Assembly (NCBI RefSeq): GCF_008014695.1 | Contig: NZ_VOXE01000002.1 | Coordinates: forward strand, 434,001 to 498,000 | DNA from: Chryseobacterium sp. | GTDB lineage: Bacteria > Bacteroidota > Bacteroidia > Flavobacteriales > Weeksellaceae | Length of the DNA: 64,000 nucleotides | Direction of reading: 5' to 3' | Shown: positions 36,354 to 43,622 of the stretch, one piece after another | Layout: the number at the start of each line of letters is the position of its first letter | Numbering within the stretch: position 1 is the first letter of the stretch | Position numbers and translations under genes: made by a program | Notes under the pieces: model-generated | Told to the model about the DNA's origin: nothing | The model's database searches: none | The model's input: only the letters and a program-made list of their open reading frames with translations

Positions 36354-36761
36354 TTACCTGAAATTAACCAGTCTCACCTCGCCGTCGTTTTCGATTCTGA
36401 TTTCGTGATGCGGCACCCCTTCCAACTCCTCTTCGTAAATTTCCGGCCATTCGATGATGCAGAGAAAAGCATTGTCTAGATATTCTTCCATGCCGATATC
36501 ATACACTTCGCCAATATTTTTCATCCGGTACAGGTCAAAGTGGAAAATATTTCCCTTCGGAGTATGGTATTCGTTAACAATGGCGTAAGTAGGAGAGGAA
36601 ACTTCATCTGTGCTTCCCATCGATCTAAGAAAAAACTGTGTAAAAGTGGTTTTTCCAGCTCCCAGATTGCCCTTCAGCAGAAGAATAGGGTGGTGAAGTT
36701 TTGGCATGATTTCATCAACCACATTCTGCCAGTCTTCTATTTTATTGAGCGTGAACTGCAT
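36354..36761 (-). CDS. tsaE: tRNA t6A37 synthesis ATPase TsaE
   Basis: ATPase of 135 residues needed with TsaB, TsaC and TsaD for the t6A modification of ANN-decoding tRNAs. Walker A is GNLGAGKTT (about residues 32-40), followed by the switch SSPTYAIVNEY and the HFDLYRM motif; the late IIEWPE carries the Walker B-like Glu. Length is normal. It has its own -7 box at 36780. Confidence 0.95.
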   Translation of the reverse strand: MQFTLNKIEDWQNVVDEIMPKLHHPILLLKGNLGAGKTTFTQFFLRSMGSTDEVSSPTYAIVNEYHTPKGNIFHFDLYRMKNIGEVYDIGMEEYLDNAFLCIIEWPEIYEEELEGVPHHEIRIENDGEVRLVNFR

Positions 36762-36779
36762 AGTGTTTCAAATATCCGG

Positions 36780-36787
36780 CAAAAATA
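36780..36787 (-). promoter_or_regulatory. -7 box of tsaE
   Basis: TATTTTTG on the minus strand, exact consensus; the leader is about 15 bases. Confidence 0.5.
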
Positions 36788-36801
36788 AAGAAATTTTGGG
36801 A

Positions 36802-36822
36802 GGCGCGAGCGAAGCGAGCGCC
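36802..36822. repeat. GC-rich inverted repeat between tsaE and dnaG
   Basis: GGCGC and GCGCC arms enclose GAGCGAAGCGA, giving a compact GC-rich hairpin in an otherwise AT-rich gap between divergent genes. It looks like a REP-type or protein-binding element; only one copy was noticed in the window. Confidence 0.5.
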
Positions 36823-36866
36823 GAAAAGTAATTTTGTAAATCTGAATTTAAAAAAAACTTATTTCC

Positions 36867-36874
36867 TATTTTTA
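36867..36874 (+). promoter_or_regulatory. -7 box of dnaG (variant)
   Basis: TATTTTTA differs from TAnnTTTG at the last base; it lies 4 bases before the ATG. Confidence 0.4.
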
Positions 36875-36878
36875 CGCC

Positions 36879-38804
36879 ATGATTTCTAAAGCCACCATCG
36901 ATAAAATTTTTTCCACCATCCGTGTTGAGGAAATCATCGGTGAATATGTGCAACTGAAAAGAGCAGGTTCCAATTTTAAAGGCTTGAGTCCTTTTCATGA
37001 GGAAAAAACGGCAAGTTTTGTGGTCTCGCCGAGCAAACAGATCTGGAAAGATTTTTCTTCCGGAAAGGGTGGTACCGCCATTTCTTTCCTCATGGAAATT
37101 GAGAATTTCACTTATCCTGAAGCGCTTCGCCATGCCGCAAAAAAATACGGAATCGAGATCGAAGAAGACAAACGGGAACTCACAGAAGAGGAAAAACAGT
37201 CACAGACCGACAAAGAAATCCTTTTTAAAATCCACGAAATTGCCAACGATTTTTTCCAGCACCAGCTTTTTGAAACCGAAGAAGGAAGGGCAATCGGTTA
37301 TTCGTATTTTAAGGAAAGGGAACTTCGCGACGATATCATCAAAAAATTCCACCTCGGTTATTCTCCCGAACACCGGAATGCTTTTACCGAATTCGCTTTG
37401 GAAAAGGGCTATTCAAAAGAAATTCTTGAAAAATCAGGACTCTCCATCTTTCCGGAAAATGCCCCAAACGGAATTGACCGTTTCCGCGAAAGGGTAATTT
37501 TTCCCATTCACAGTTTTTCCGGACGTGTTTTGGGCTTTGGCGCCAGAATTCTCAATAACAACATCAAGACCGCGAAATATCTCAACTCCCCGGAAACCGA
37601 GATTTATCACAAATCCAATGTTCTTTACGGATTAAACCAAAGCAAACAGGCGATTTCCAGAAACAATCTCTGCCTGCTGGTGGAAGGGTATATGGATGTG
37701 ATCGCACTTCACCAGAACGGCATTGAAAATGTCGTTTCGAGTTCCGGAACGGCTTTAACAGTGGAGCAGATCAAGCTTATCAAAAGGCTGACGGAAAATG
37801 TAACGATTCTTTTTGATGGTGATGCTGCGGGTATTAAAGCCAGTTTCAGAAGCATTGATATGCTGCTTTCCGATTCGATGAACATCAGAGTTCTTCTTTT
37901 TCCTGATGGTGAAGATCCCGATTCCTTTTCCAGAAAACACCCGCAGGAATATGTGGAAAATTTCATCAAGAATGAGGCGAAGGATTTTATCGATTTCAAG
38001 TCTGAAATTCTACTGAAGGAAGCCGGAACCGACCCGATAAAAAAGGCGGAAGCCATCCGCGATATTGTGAAGTCGGTTGCCTTTGTACAGAATGCACTGA
38101 AGCAGGAAGTTTATTTAAAGGAAGTTTCAAACAAGTTTGGGCTTTCGGAACAGTCACTTTTTAATGAACTGAATCTTCAGAAGCAGCTTCAGAAACAGCA
38201 GGTTTCGCCTCAACAAAGGCAGGAAAAGCAGATTCAGCCTAAAATTGAGAAAGTAACCGAAGTTTTTGAAACCGTCAGCCCACTTTTTGTTTTGGAAGAG
38301 AAACTGGTGGAGCTTATGCTGAAATACGGAGACCAGATCCTGAACCGCACCGACGAAGATAACAACGAATACCAGATTACGGTTATTGAAGAAATCATCG
38401 GCCATCTTGAGGAGGATCAGTGTGAAATCCAGTCGCCACTAAACCAAAAAATTATTAATGAAATAAAGGAGGGAATTAATCAACAGGAACTCCGCGCAGG
38501 AAATTTTTTCCTGACTTTTATGGACGAGGAGATTTCACTTAAAGTTGCGGATTCTTTTGTTAACCCTTATGAAACCAGCAATTGGGAAAAGCATCAGATC
38601 TTTTTCAGCAAGGAGGAAGAACTGGTCCCGAAAATTGTAGAGGATGTGCTTTTCCGTCACAAAAGGGAATATGTCGTGAAACTCATCAACGACATGAAAG
38701 CGCAGCTTTCTGCAGAAGCCGATAACGATGATACCTACCGGAAAATCATTATGCTCATGCAGCTGAAAAATACAATCGACGAAAAATTATTCAGGATTTT
38801 GTGA
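36879..38804 (+). CDS. dnaG: DNA primase with degenerate zinc finger
   Basis: Makes RNA primers at the replication fork. The protein has 641 residues: the N-terminal CHC2-type domain (1-100), the RNA polymerase/TOPRIM domain (about 120-370) with LLVEGYMDVIAL and LFDGDAAGIKA, and the C-terminal DnaB-interaction region. The zinc ligands of the normal C-x2-H-x17-C-x2-C motif are S37, H40, D58 and S61, so three Cys are missing while spacing is kept. This seems to be shared with other Flavobacteriia. The gene reads cleanly and is not a pseudogene. Confidence 0.95.
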   Translation: MISKATIDKIFSTIRVEEIIGEYVQLKRAGSNFKGLSPFHEEKTASFVVSPSKQIWKDFSSGKGGTAISFLMEIENFTYPEALRHAAKKYGIEIEEDKRELTEEEKQSQTDKEILFKIHEIANDFFQHQLFETEEGRAIGYSYFKERELRDDIIKKFHLGYSPEHRNAFTEFALEKGYSKEILEKSGLSIFPENAPNGIDRFRERVIFPIHSFSGRVLGFGARILNNNIKTAKYLNSPETEIYHKSNVLYGLNQSKQAISRNNLCLLVEGYMDVIALHQNGIENVVSSSGTALTVEQIKLIKRLTENVTILFDGDAAGIKASFRSIDMLLSDSMNIRVLLFPDGEDPDSFSRKHPQEYVENFIKNEAKDFIDFKSEILLKEAGTDPIKKAEAIRDIVKSVAFVQNALKQEVYLKEVSNKFGLSEQSLFNELNLQKQLQKQQVSPQQRQEKQIQPKIEKVTEVFETVSPLFVLEEKLVELMLKYGDQILNRTDEDNNEYQITVIEEIIGHLEEDQCEIQSPLNQKIINEIKEGINQQELRAGNFFLTFMDEEISLKVADSFVNPYETSNWEKHQIFFSKEEELVPKIVEDVLFRHKREYVVKLINDMKAQLSAEADNDDTYRKIIMLMQLKNTIDEKLFRIL

Positions 38805-38813
38805 CAATTTGTC

Positions 38814-38821
38814 TAAATTTG
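38814..38821 (+). promoter_or_regulatory. -7 box of clpP
   Basis: TAAATTTG, exact consensus, 54 bases before the clpP start and just after the dnaG stop. Confidence 0.55.
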
Positions 38822-38875
38822 AATTGGGAACGAATTTTGACTTTCCTGAACAATAAAAAATAAAAATACCTCATA

Positions 38876-39559
38876 ATGGATATTAAAAAAGATTTCAGGG
38901 ATTTCTCTGTAAAACACTTAGGAAACAGCGGATTGGCAACAGACCAGTATATGGGAATGTACGGTCCTACCAATTTAACTCCTTATATCATGGAAGAACG
39001 CCGCTTAAATGTGGCACAAATGGACGTTTTTTCGCGTCTGATGATGGACCGGATCATCTTCCTGGGAACAGGAATCGACGATCAGGTGGCGAATATTGTA
39101 ACAGCGCAGCTGCTTTTTCTGGAAAGTTCAGATGCGTCGAAAGACATTCAGATCTACATCAATTCTCCGGGCGGAAGCGTTTACGCAGGTTTGGGAATTT
39201 ATGATACCATGCAGATCATCAAACCGGATGTAGCGACAATATGTACAGGAATGGCCGCTTCAATGGGGGCAGTTTTACTTGTTGCGGGTGAAAAAGGAAA
39301 GCGTTCGGCACTTAAACATTCAAGAGTGATGATTCATCAGCCTTCAGGCGGTTCACAGGGTGTTGCTTCCGACATGGAAATCAACCTCAGAGAAATGCTG
39401 AAACTGAAAAAAGAACTTTACGATATTATTGCCAACCACTCCGGACAGACTTATGAATGGGTGGAAAAGGCATCAGACCGGGATTACTGGATGACATCTA
39501 CCGAAGCGAAAGAATTCGGGATGGTGGATGAAGTTTTGGAAAGAAAAACCGACAAATAA
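38876..39559 (+). CDS. clpP: ATP-dependent Clp protease proteolytic subunit
   Basis: Serine peptidase of 227 residues forming the 14-mer chamber used with ClpX or ClpA/ClpC. The catalytic Ser is in GMAASMGAVLL, the His in MIHQPSGGSQG and the Asp in the ASDRDYWMTS block. The N-terminal extension of about 30 residues before the core (up to YIMEERRLN) is usual in this phylum. It follows dnaG with its own promoter; neither clpX nor tig is adjacent. Confidence 0.96.
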   Translation: MDIKKDFRDFSVKHLGNSGLATDQYMGMYGPTNLTPYIMEERRLNVAQMDVFSRLMMDRIIFLGTGIDDQVANIVTAQLLFLESSDASKDIQIYINSPGGSVYAGLGIYDTMQIIKPDVATICTGMAASMGAVLLVAGEKGKRSALKHSRVMIHQPSGGSQGVASDMEINLREMLKLKKELYDIIANHSGQTYEWVEKASDRDYWMTSTEAKEFGMVDEVLERKTDK

Positions 39560-39575
39560 AATTTTAGGTTAACTG

Positions 39576-39609
39576 AAGAACGCGCCAATTTTGGCGCGTT
39601 CTTTTTTTA
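39576..39609 (+). terminator. Terminator of clpP
   Basis: AAGAACGCGCCAA, a TT loop and TTGGCGCGTTCTT, followed by a T run on the plus strand. Confidence 0.92.
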
Positions 39610-39623
39610 TGGATATACAGAAT

Positions 39624-40388
39624 TTAATTCTGATCGAATCCTTCAATAATTTTTGCAAAATCATCGATTTTCAAGGCAGCGCCACCAATCAACCCACCGT
39701 CGATGTCCGGCTGAGAGAAGATTTCTTTTGCATTGTCGGGTTTTACAGAACCGCCGTATAAGATCGAAATTTCGTCAGCCACTTCTTTTCCGTATTTGTC
39801 TGCAATTAAGTTTCTGATGTGCGCATGAATTTCCTGAGCCTGTGCCGGAGAGGCCGTTTCACCGGTTCCAATCGCCCAAACCGGTTCATAAGCGATGACG
39901 ACTTTTTTGATTTCTTCTGCCGAAAGCGTGAAAAGTGCCACTTCAGTCTGATTTTTTACCACTTCCAGATGTTGTCCGGATTTTCGCTGTTCCAGTGTCT
40001 CACCGTTGCAGTAGATTGGAATTAAGCCTTTGTCTAAAGCCAGTTTCACTTTTTTGTTGCAGTGCACATCGGTTTCACCGTGATACTGTCTTCTTTCTGA
40101 ATGACCGATAATTGCGCCGGTTGCGTCGATGGATTCAAGCATATCTGCGGAAATTTCACCTGTATAGGCACCGCTTTCATATTCGCTCATGTCCTGTGCA
40201 AAAACACCGATTTCATCATGCTCATATAAATCTTTCGCCATCATCAGGTAAAGTGAAGGCGGGGCAATCCACACTTCGCAGTTCGCAGTATGACTTTTTT
40301 TATATTCAAGTAACTGAAACATCAGCTGCTGTGCTTCAATCACATTTTTGTTCATTTTCCAGTTCCCGGCGACAATGTTTTTTCTCAT
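39624..40388 (-). CDS. tpiA: Triosephosphate isomerase
   Basis: Glycolytic enzyme interconverting dihydroxyacetone phosphate and glyceraldehyde 3-phosphate, a TIM barrel of 254 residues. Lys is in AGNWKMNK, the catalytic His in IIGHSERR, the catalytic Glu in VIAYEPVWAIGTG and the phosphate loop in ISILYGGSVKPDNA. Length is normal. Confidence 0.97.
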   Translation of the reverse strand: MRKNIVAGNWKMNKNVIEAQQLMFQLLEYKKSHTANCEVWIAPPSLYLMMAKDLYEHDEIGVFAQDMSEYESGAYTGEISADMLESIDATGAIIGHSERRQYHGETDVHCNKKVKLALDKGLIPIYCNGETLEQRKSGQHLEVVKNQTEVALFTLSAEEIKKVVIAYEPVWAIGTGETASPAQAQEIHAHIRNLIADKYGKEVADEISILYGGSVKPDNAKEIFSQPDIDGGLIGGAALKIDDFAKIIEGFDQN

Positions 40389-40409
40389 GTTGTACTCATT
40401 AATTTTTGG

Positions 40410-40781
40410 TTATGACTGCTTCGGCGAGTGATTGCTGTGGTTCCAAAGGTTTTTCAAAAGTTCGTAAAAGTGATGCTCACTTTCAGTTACTTCATTATCC
40501 GCTTTAATCAGTGATTTTGCAAACTTAATGAAGTCGGTTCTTTCCTGTTCGATGGAATCATCGAAGAAACATCTTGCATGAAACTCAAAATGGTCTTTCC
40601 ACTGTTCCGGCTGTAAGGTTGCAATCACATCAAGCTCATTGTCGAGGTTGATTTTAAAAGGGAATTCTTCCGCAAGATATTCCTGGACTTTCAGCCCCTC
40701 TGCAGGGGCAAATTCGCCGTCAACAGACGACAGGATCATTAATAGATGATATCCTGCAATTGATTTATTTGATTTTTGCAT
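40410..40781 (-). CDS. TerB-like domain protein
   Basis: All-helical protein of 123 residues. The pattern of acidic residues (LSSVDGEFAPAEGLKVQEYL near 18-37 and KADNEVTESEHHFYELL near 94-110) resembles two EF-hand-like loops of TerB-like domains, which may bind metal. No signal peptide is present. It lies 21 bases upstream of tpiA and 22 bases after the DoxX gene in the same direction, so it is probably co-transcribed. The function is unknown. Confidence 0.65.
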   Translation of the reverse strand: MQKSNKSIAGYHLLMILSSVDGEFAPAEGLKVQEYLAEEFPFKINLDNELDVIATLQPEQWKDHFEFHARCFFDDSIEQERTDFIKFAKSLIKADNEVTESEHHFYELLKNLWNHSNHSPKQS

Positions 40782-40803
40782 ATATATATTTTTGTAAAGT
40801 TTA

Positions 40804-41892
40804 TTATAGTTTCAGATAATCTTCCGCTGATATTTTATCGGTAATTTTTCCGTTTTCCATCATCAGTACAAATGGATTGCTTCTGGCGATGGTTTTAATC
40901 GCAGTGCCGTCCATCGTGGCATTTCTGATGGTTTTGAAAGTATTTGGATTGGTTGAAATTCCCAAAACAAATGCTCCTTTCTGGGATCTTAGTTTGGCTT
41001 CTGTCCTTGCTATTATCCCACTGTCAGCATTAATCGGATCGTAACTGAAAAGCAGCAGCGCTTTTGGCGCTTTCAGGATTTCTTCAGTCAGATCAGTTCC
41101 GTCCGCACTTTCCGGTTTGAATTTGGCGATTTCTGACGCGTAGCCCTGCTTAACAATTTTTGATTCATTTTTATCACTCTCAATCTTCCACGGCGAGCCT
41201 TCTTCCCAGTATTTTTTTTCATTGACATAATCGTCCTGATTCACGACCAGTATTTCGCCGGTTTTTTCGTTTTTTAAGGAGTAATATGTCTTGTATTCCG
41301 AAGGATTTTGAGCGATTTTCACTTTTTCTGCATTCAGATCGGTGCCGATTTTATAATCCCGGAAATCAATCAAAGGCTCGTGCAGAATTCCGCGGAGTAT
41401 AATCAGTCCCATTATCACCACAAATACTGTTAATGCAATATACTTCGACTGTTTTTTCTGCTGCAACAACTGGAATTTATCACGGTACAGAAACCACAGG
41501 ACCAGCAAGCCGGCAAGAAGTATCATGTCTTTAGCGAAACTTTGCCAAGGCGTGAATTTTACGGCATCGCCGAAACACCCGCAGTCGGTAACAACGTTAA
41601 AATAAGCGGAGTAAAAGGTGAGAAAACCGAAGAATACGCATAAAGCAATAAGCGCTGTAAGTGCAAATTTTAACCGGATTTTCAGCAGCAGCATAAATCC
41701 GAGGAGCAGTTCCAGTGCTACCACAAAAATGGAAACCGGAAGTGCTGCTTTTTCAAGAAACGGCATATTGAAAACCGCAGGTGAAAAATATTCTTCGAGT
41801 TTGAATGAAAATCCAACCGCATCTACTGCTTTCACAAAACCAGATGCAATAAAAATAAGCGCGATGATGATCCGTAAGATAGATTTGAGCAT
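40804..41892 (-). CDS. DoxX-family membrane protein (BT_3928 type)
   Basis: Protein of 362 residues with four membrane segments in the first 190 residues, starting with LRIIIALIFIASGFVKAVDAVGF, the DoxX/MauE-like opening. The C-terminal half (about 190-362) is extracytoplasmic with thioredoxin-like secondary structure but no CxxC (LLFSYDPINADSG is where the motif would be). I chose the ATG at 41892 because it begins the first membrane segment; the longer ORF to 42027 runs into DUF1599. The adjacent DUF1599 and folP region is a common Bacteroidota arrangement. Confidence 0.8.
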   Translation of the reverse strand: MLKSILRIIIALIFIASGFVKAVDAVGFSFKLEEYFSPAVFNMPFLEKAALPVSIFVVALELLLGFMLLLKIRLKFALTALIALCVFFGFLTFYSAYFNVVTDCGCFGDAVKFTPWQSFAKDMILLAGLLVLWFLYRDKFQLLQQKKQSKYIALTVFVVIMGLIILRGILHEPLIDFRDYKIGTDLNAEKVKIAQNPSEYKTYYSLKNEKTGEILVVNQDDYVNEKKYWEEGSPWKIESDKNESKIVKQGYASEIAKFKPESADGTDLTEEILKAPKALLLFSYDPINADSGIIARTEAKLRSQKGAFVLGISTNPNTFKTIRNATMDGTAIKTIARSNPFVLMMENGKITDKISAEDYLKL

Positions 41893-41896
41893 AATT

Positions 41897-42460
41897 TTAG
41901 ATATACTTGGGTTTAAAATCTGTGTTTTCCGAAAACTTAATAAGGCAGAATACCGCATAATTGAGCATGTCGAAATAATTGGCATCAATGCCTTCCGAGA
42001 CGAGGGTTTCTCCGGCATTATCTTCAATCTGCTTTGTCCTCAGTACTTTCTGATAAATCAGATCGGTAATGGAAGAAATTCTCATCTCACGCCACGCTTC
42101 GCCGTAATCATGGTTCTTCCGGCTCATGAGTTCTTTGGCCTCAGCTGCAAACTTGTCGTACAGTGAAAGAATTTCTTCACTGTCCTGCTTAAAGTCATCT
42201 GCGAAACCTTTTTGAAGCTGAATCAGTCCGATGATGGAGTAGTTGACGATTGCCATAAAGTTTTCCTCTTCCGATTCCCCGACTTTTGAAATCCCGGTGG
42301 TCTGAAAATTCCTGAGGCTTTTCACTTTAATAAAGATCTGGTCGGTTAAAGAAGATGTTCTCAGCACTCGGAACGACGCCCCATAATCACTCAGCTTTTT
42401 ACTGAACAAATCCCTGCATTTCCGGATAATTTCGTCGAACTGGTCTGATGTTTTCTGCAT
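41897..42460 (-). CDS. DUF1599 protein
   Basis: Soluble protein of 187 residues with two similar halves of the DUF1599 type: KKLSDYGASFRVLRTSSLTD (about 21-40) and SRKNHDYGEAWREMRISSI (about 114-132). Each half has the DYGxxxRxxR motif. The fold is thought to be related to MazG-like nucleotide pyrophosphatases, but activity is unknown. The DoxX gene starts 5 bases after its stop. Confidence 0.85.
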   Translation of the reverse strand: MQKTSDQFDEIIRKCRDLFSKKLSDYGASFRVLRTSSLTDQIFIKVKSLRNFQTTGISKVGESEEENFMAIVNYSIIGLIQLQKGFADDFKQDSEEILSLYDKFAAEAKELMSRKNHDYGEAWREMRISSITDLIYQKVLRTKQIEDNAGETLVSEGIDANYFDMLNYAVFCLIKFSENTDFKPKYI

Positions 42461-42476
42461 AAATCTTTAAACTTTT

Positions 42477-42484
42477 CAAATATA
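42477..42484 (-). promoter_or_regulatory. -7 box of the DUF1599 gene
   Basis: TATATTTG on the minus strand, exact consensus; a second match, TAATTTTG, lies directly beside it at 42485-42492. Confidence 0.5.
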
Positions 42485-42501
42485 CAAAATTAGGTTTTAG
42501 G

Positions 42502-42534
42502 TTGCAGGACTTGGGATTTAGTTTTTTAATTTTG
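42502..42534 (+). promoter_or_regulatory. Promoter of folP
   Basis: TTG at 42502-42504, 22 bases of spacer, TAATTTTG at 42527-42534, then the ATG 4 bases later; a full -33/-7 promoter with predicted leaderless mRNA. Confidence 0.65.
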
Positions 42535-42538
42535 CAGC

Positions 42539-43375
42539 ATGAGTTATTTCACAACGGAGTGGCAACCCACAATCAACTGCCGTGGGAAACTGGTGGATTT
42601 ATCGGTCCCGAAAATTATGGGAATCCTGAATCTGACGCCGGATTCATTTTCAGACGGCGGAAAATTCAACGAGGAAAAAAAAGCGCTTCTTCACGCAGAA
42701 AAAATGCTGAAAGACGGCGCAGAAATTATTGACATCGGCGCCCAGTCAACGCGTCCGGGTGCGGAACTGCTGTCAGCAAACGAAGAAATGAAAAGGATCG
42801 GCAGTGTGATTTCCTCCATCAAAAGAGAATTCCCCGAAAGTCTGGTTTCATTGGATACTTTTTATGCGGCAACCGTAAAATTCGGATTTAATGAAGGAAT
42901 TGATCTCGTGAATGATATTTCGGGCGGAATGTTCGATGAAAAAATGTTTGAGACCGTTGGTGAAATCGGACTTCCGTATATTCTGATGCACATAAATCCG
43001 ACTTATGATTCCATGCACGAAAAGCAGATTCAGGAGGATATTATTTTAAACATTAACCGGTATTTTTCAGAAAAAGTGCGGCAATTGAGGAGCTTCGGGG
43101 TGAAGGATATTATCCTCGATCCGGGTTTCGGATTCGGTAAATCCGTGGAGCAGCAGCACCAGATCATTGACGAGTTTGAATTCATCGGTTTTGGGAAATT
43201 CCCTGTTCTGGCGGGTATTTCACGAAAGTCGTTTATCTACAAACCTCTTGGAAAATCGCCCTTCGACATCAATGAAGAAACACAGAAACTTCACCTGAAA
43301 CTCCTTAAGAAAGGTGCAAAAATTTTACGGGTTCATGATGTGCCTGAAACACAGAAACTGTTGGACGTTCTTTAA
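42539..43375 (+). CDS. folP: Dihydropteroate synthase
   Basis: Folate synthesis enzyme joining dihydropterin pyrophosphate and p-aminobenzoate; the sulfonamide target. It is a TIM barrel of 278 residues with the family signatures MGILNLTPDSFSDGG, DIGAQSTRPGAE, DILDPGFGFGK-like VKDIILDPGFGFGKS and LAGISRKSF. Length is normal. It is transcribed divergently from DUF1599 and converges on the next small gene with only 10 bases between them. Confidence 0.96.
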   Translation: MSYFTTEWQPTINCRGKLVDLSVPKIMGILNLTPDSFSDGGKFNEEKKALLHAEKMLKDGAEIIDIGAQSTRPGAELLSANEEMKRIGSVISSIKREFPESLVSLDTFYAATVKFGFNEGIDLVNDISGGMFDEKMFETVGEIGLPYILMHINPTYDSMHEKQIQEDIILNINRYFSEKVRQLRSFGVKDIILDPGFGFGKSVEQQHQIIDEFEFIGFGKFPVLAGISRKSFIYKPLGKSPFDINEETQKLHLKLLKKGAKILRVHDVPETQKLLDVL

Positions 43376-43385
43376 AAAGCTCCAA

Positions 43386-43622
43386 CTAATTTACTCCCGC
43401 CAGTTTCTCCGCATATTCTGTGGAGAATTTTTCCTGGTCTTCCTTCAGCTTTTCAAGATTTTGCGGGAGGATGTAATTGAAAAGGATTTTATCCTCATCA
43501 TCCAGAAAAATAATTTCCTTCTCCTCACCGTCAATCATCTGCGCGAATATTTCCCACATAGGGGTGTCTTTCAGTTTCAGCAGTTCAAAAAATTGAGCCG
43601 CGTTGATCTGTATGGTTTTCAT
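43386..43622 (-). CDS. Small acidic protein of unknown function
   Basis: Protein of 78 residues, strongly acidic, without membrane segments. It starts with a helix (INAAQFFELLKLKDTP) and ends in a charged helix. I do not recognise a family. The ATG directly follows the stop of the DUF5686 gene, which supports a real, coupled gene. Confidence 0.65.
   Translation of the reverse strand: MKTIQINAAQFFELLKLKDTPMWEIFAQMIDGEEKEIIFLDDEDKILFNYILPQNLEKLKEDQEKFSTEYAEKLAGVN

Noticed and set aside
36879-38804. dnaG as a pseudogene because of missing zinc cysteines
   Set aside because: The frame is complete, the catalytic motifs are intact and the spacing of the altered motif is kept.
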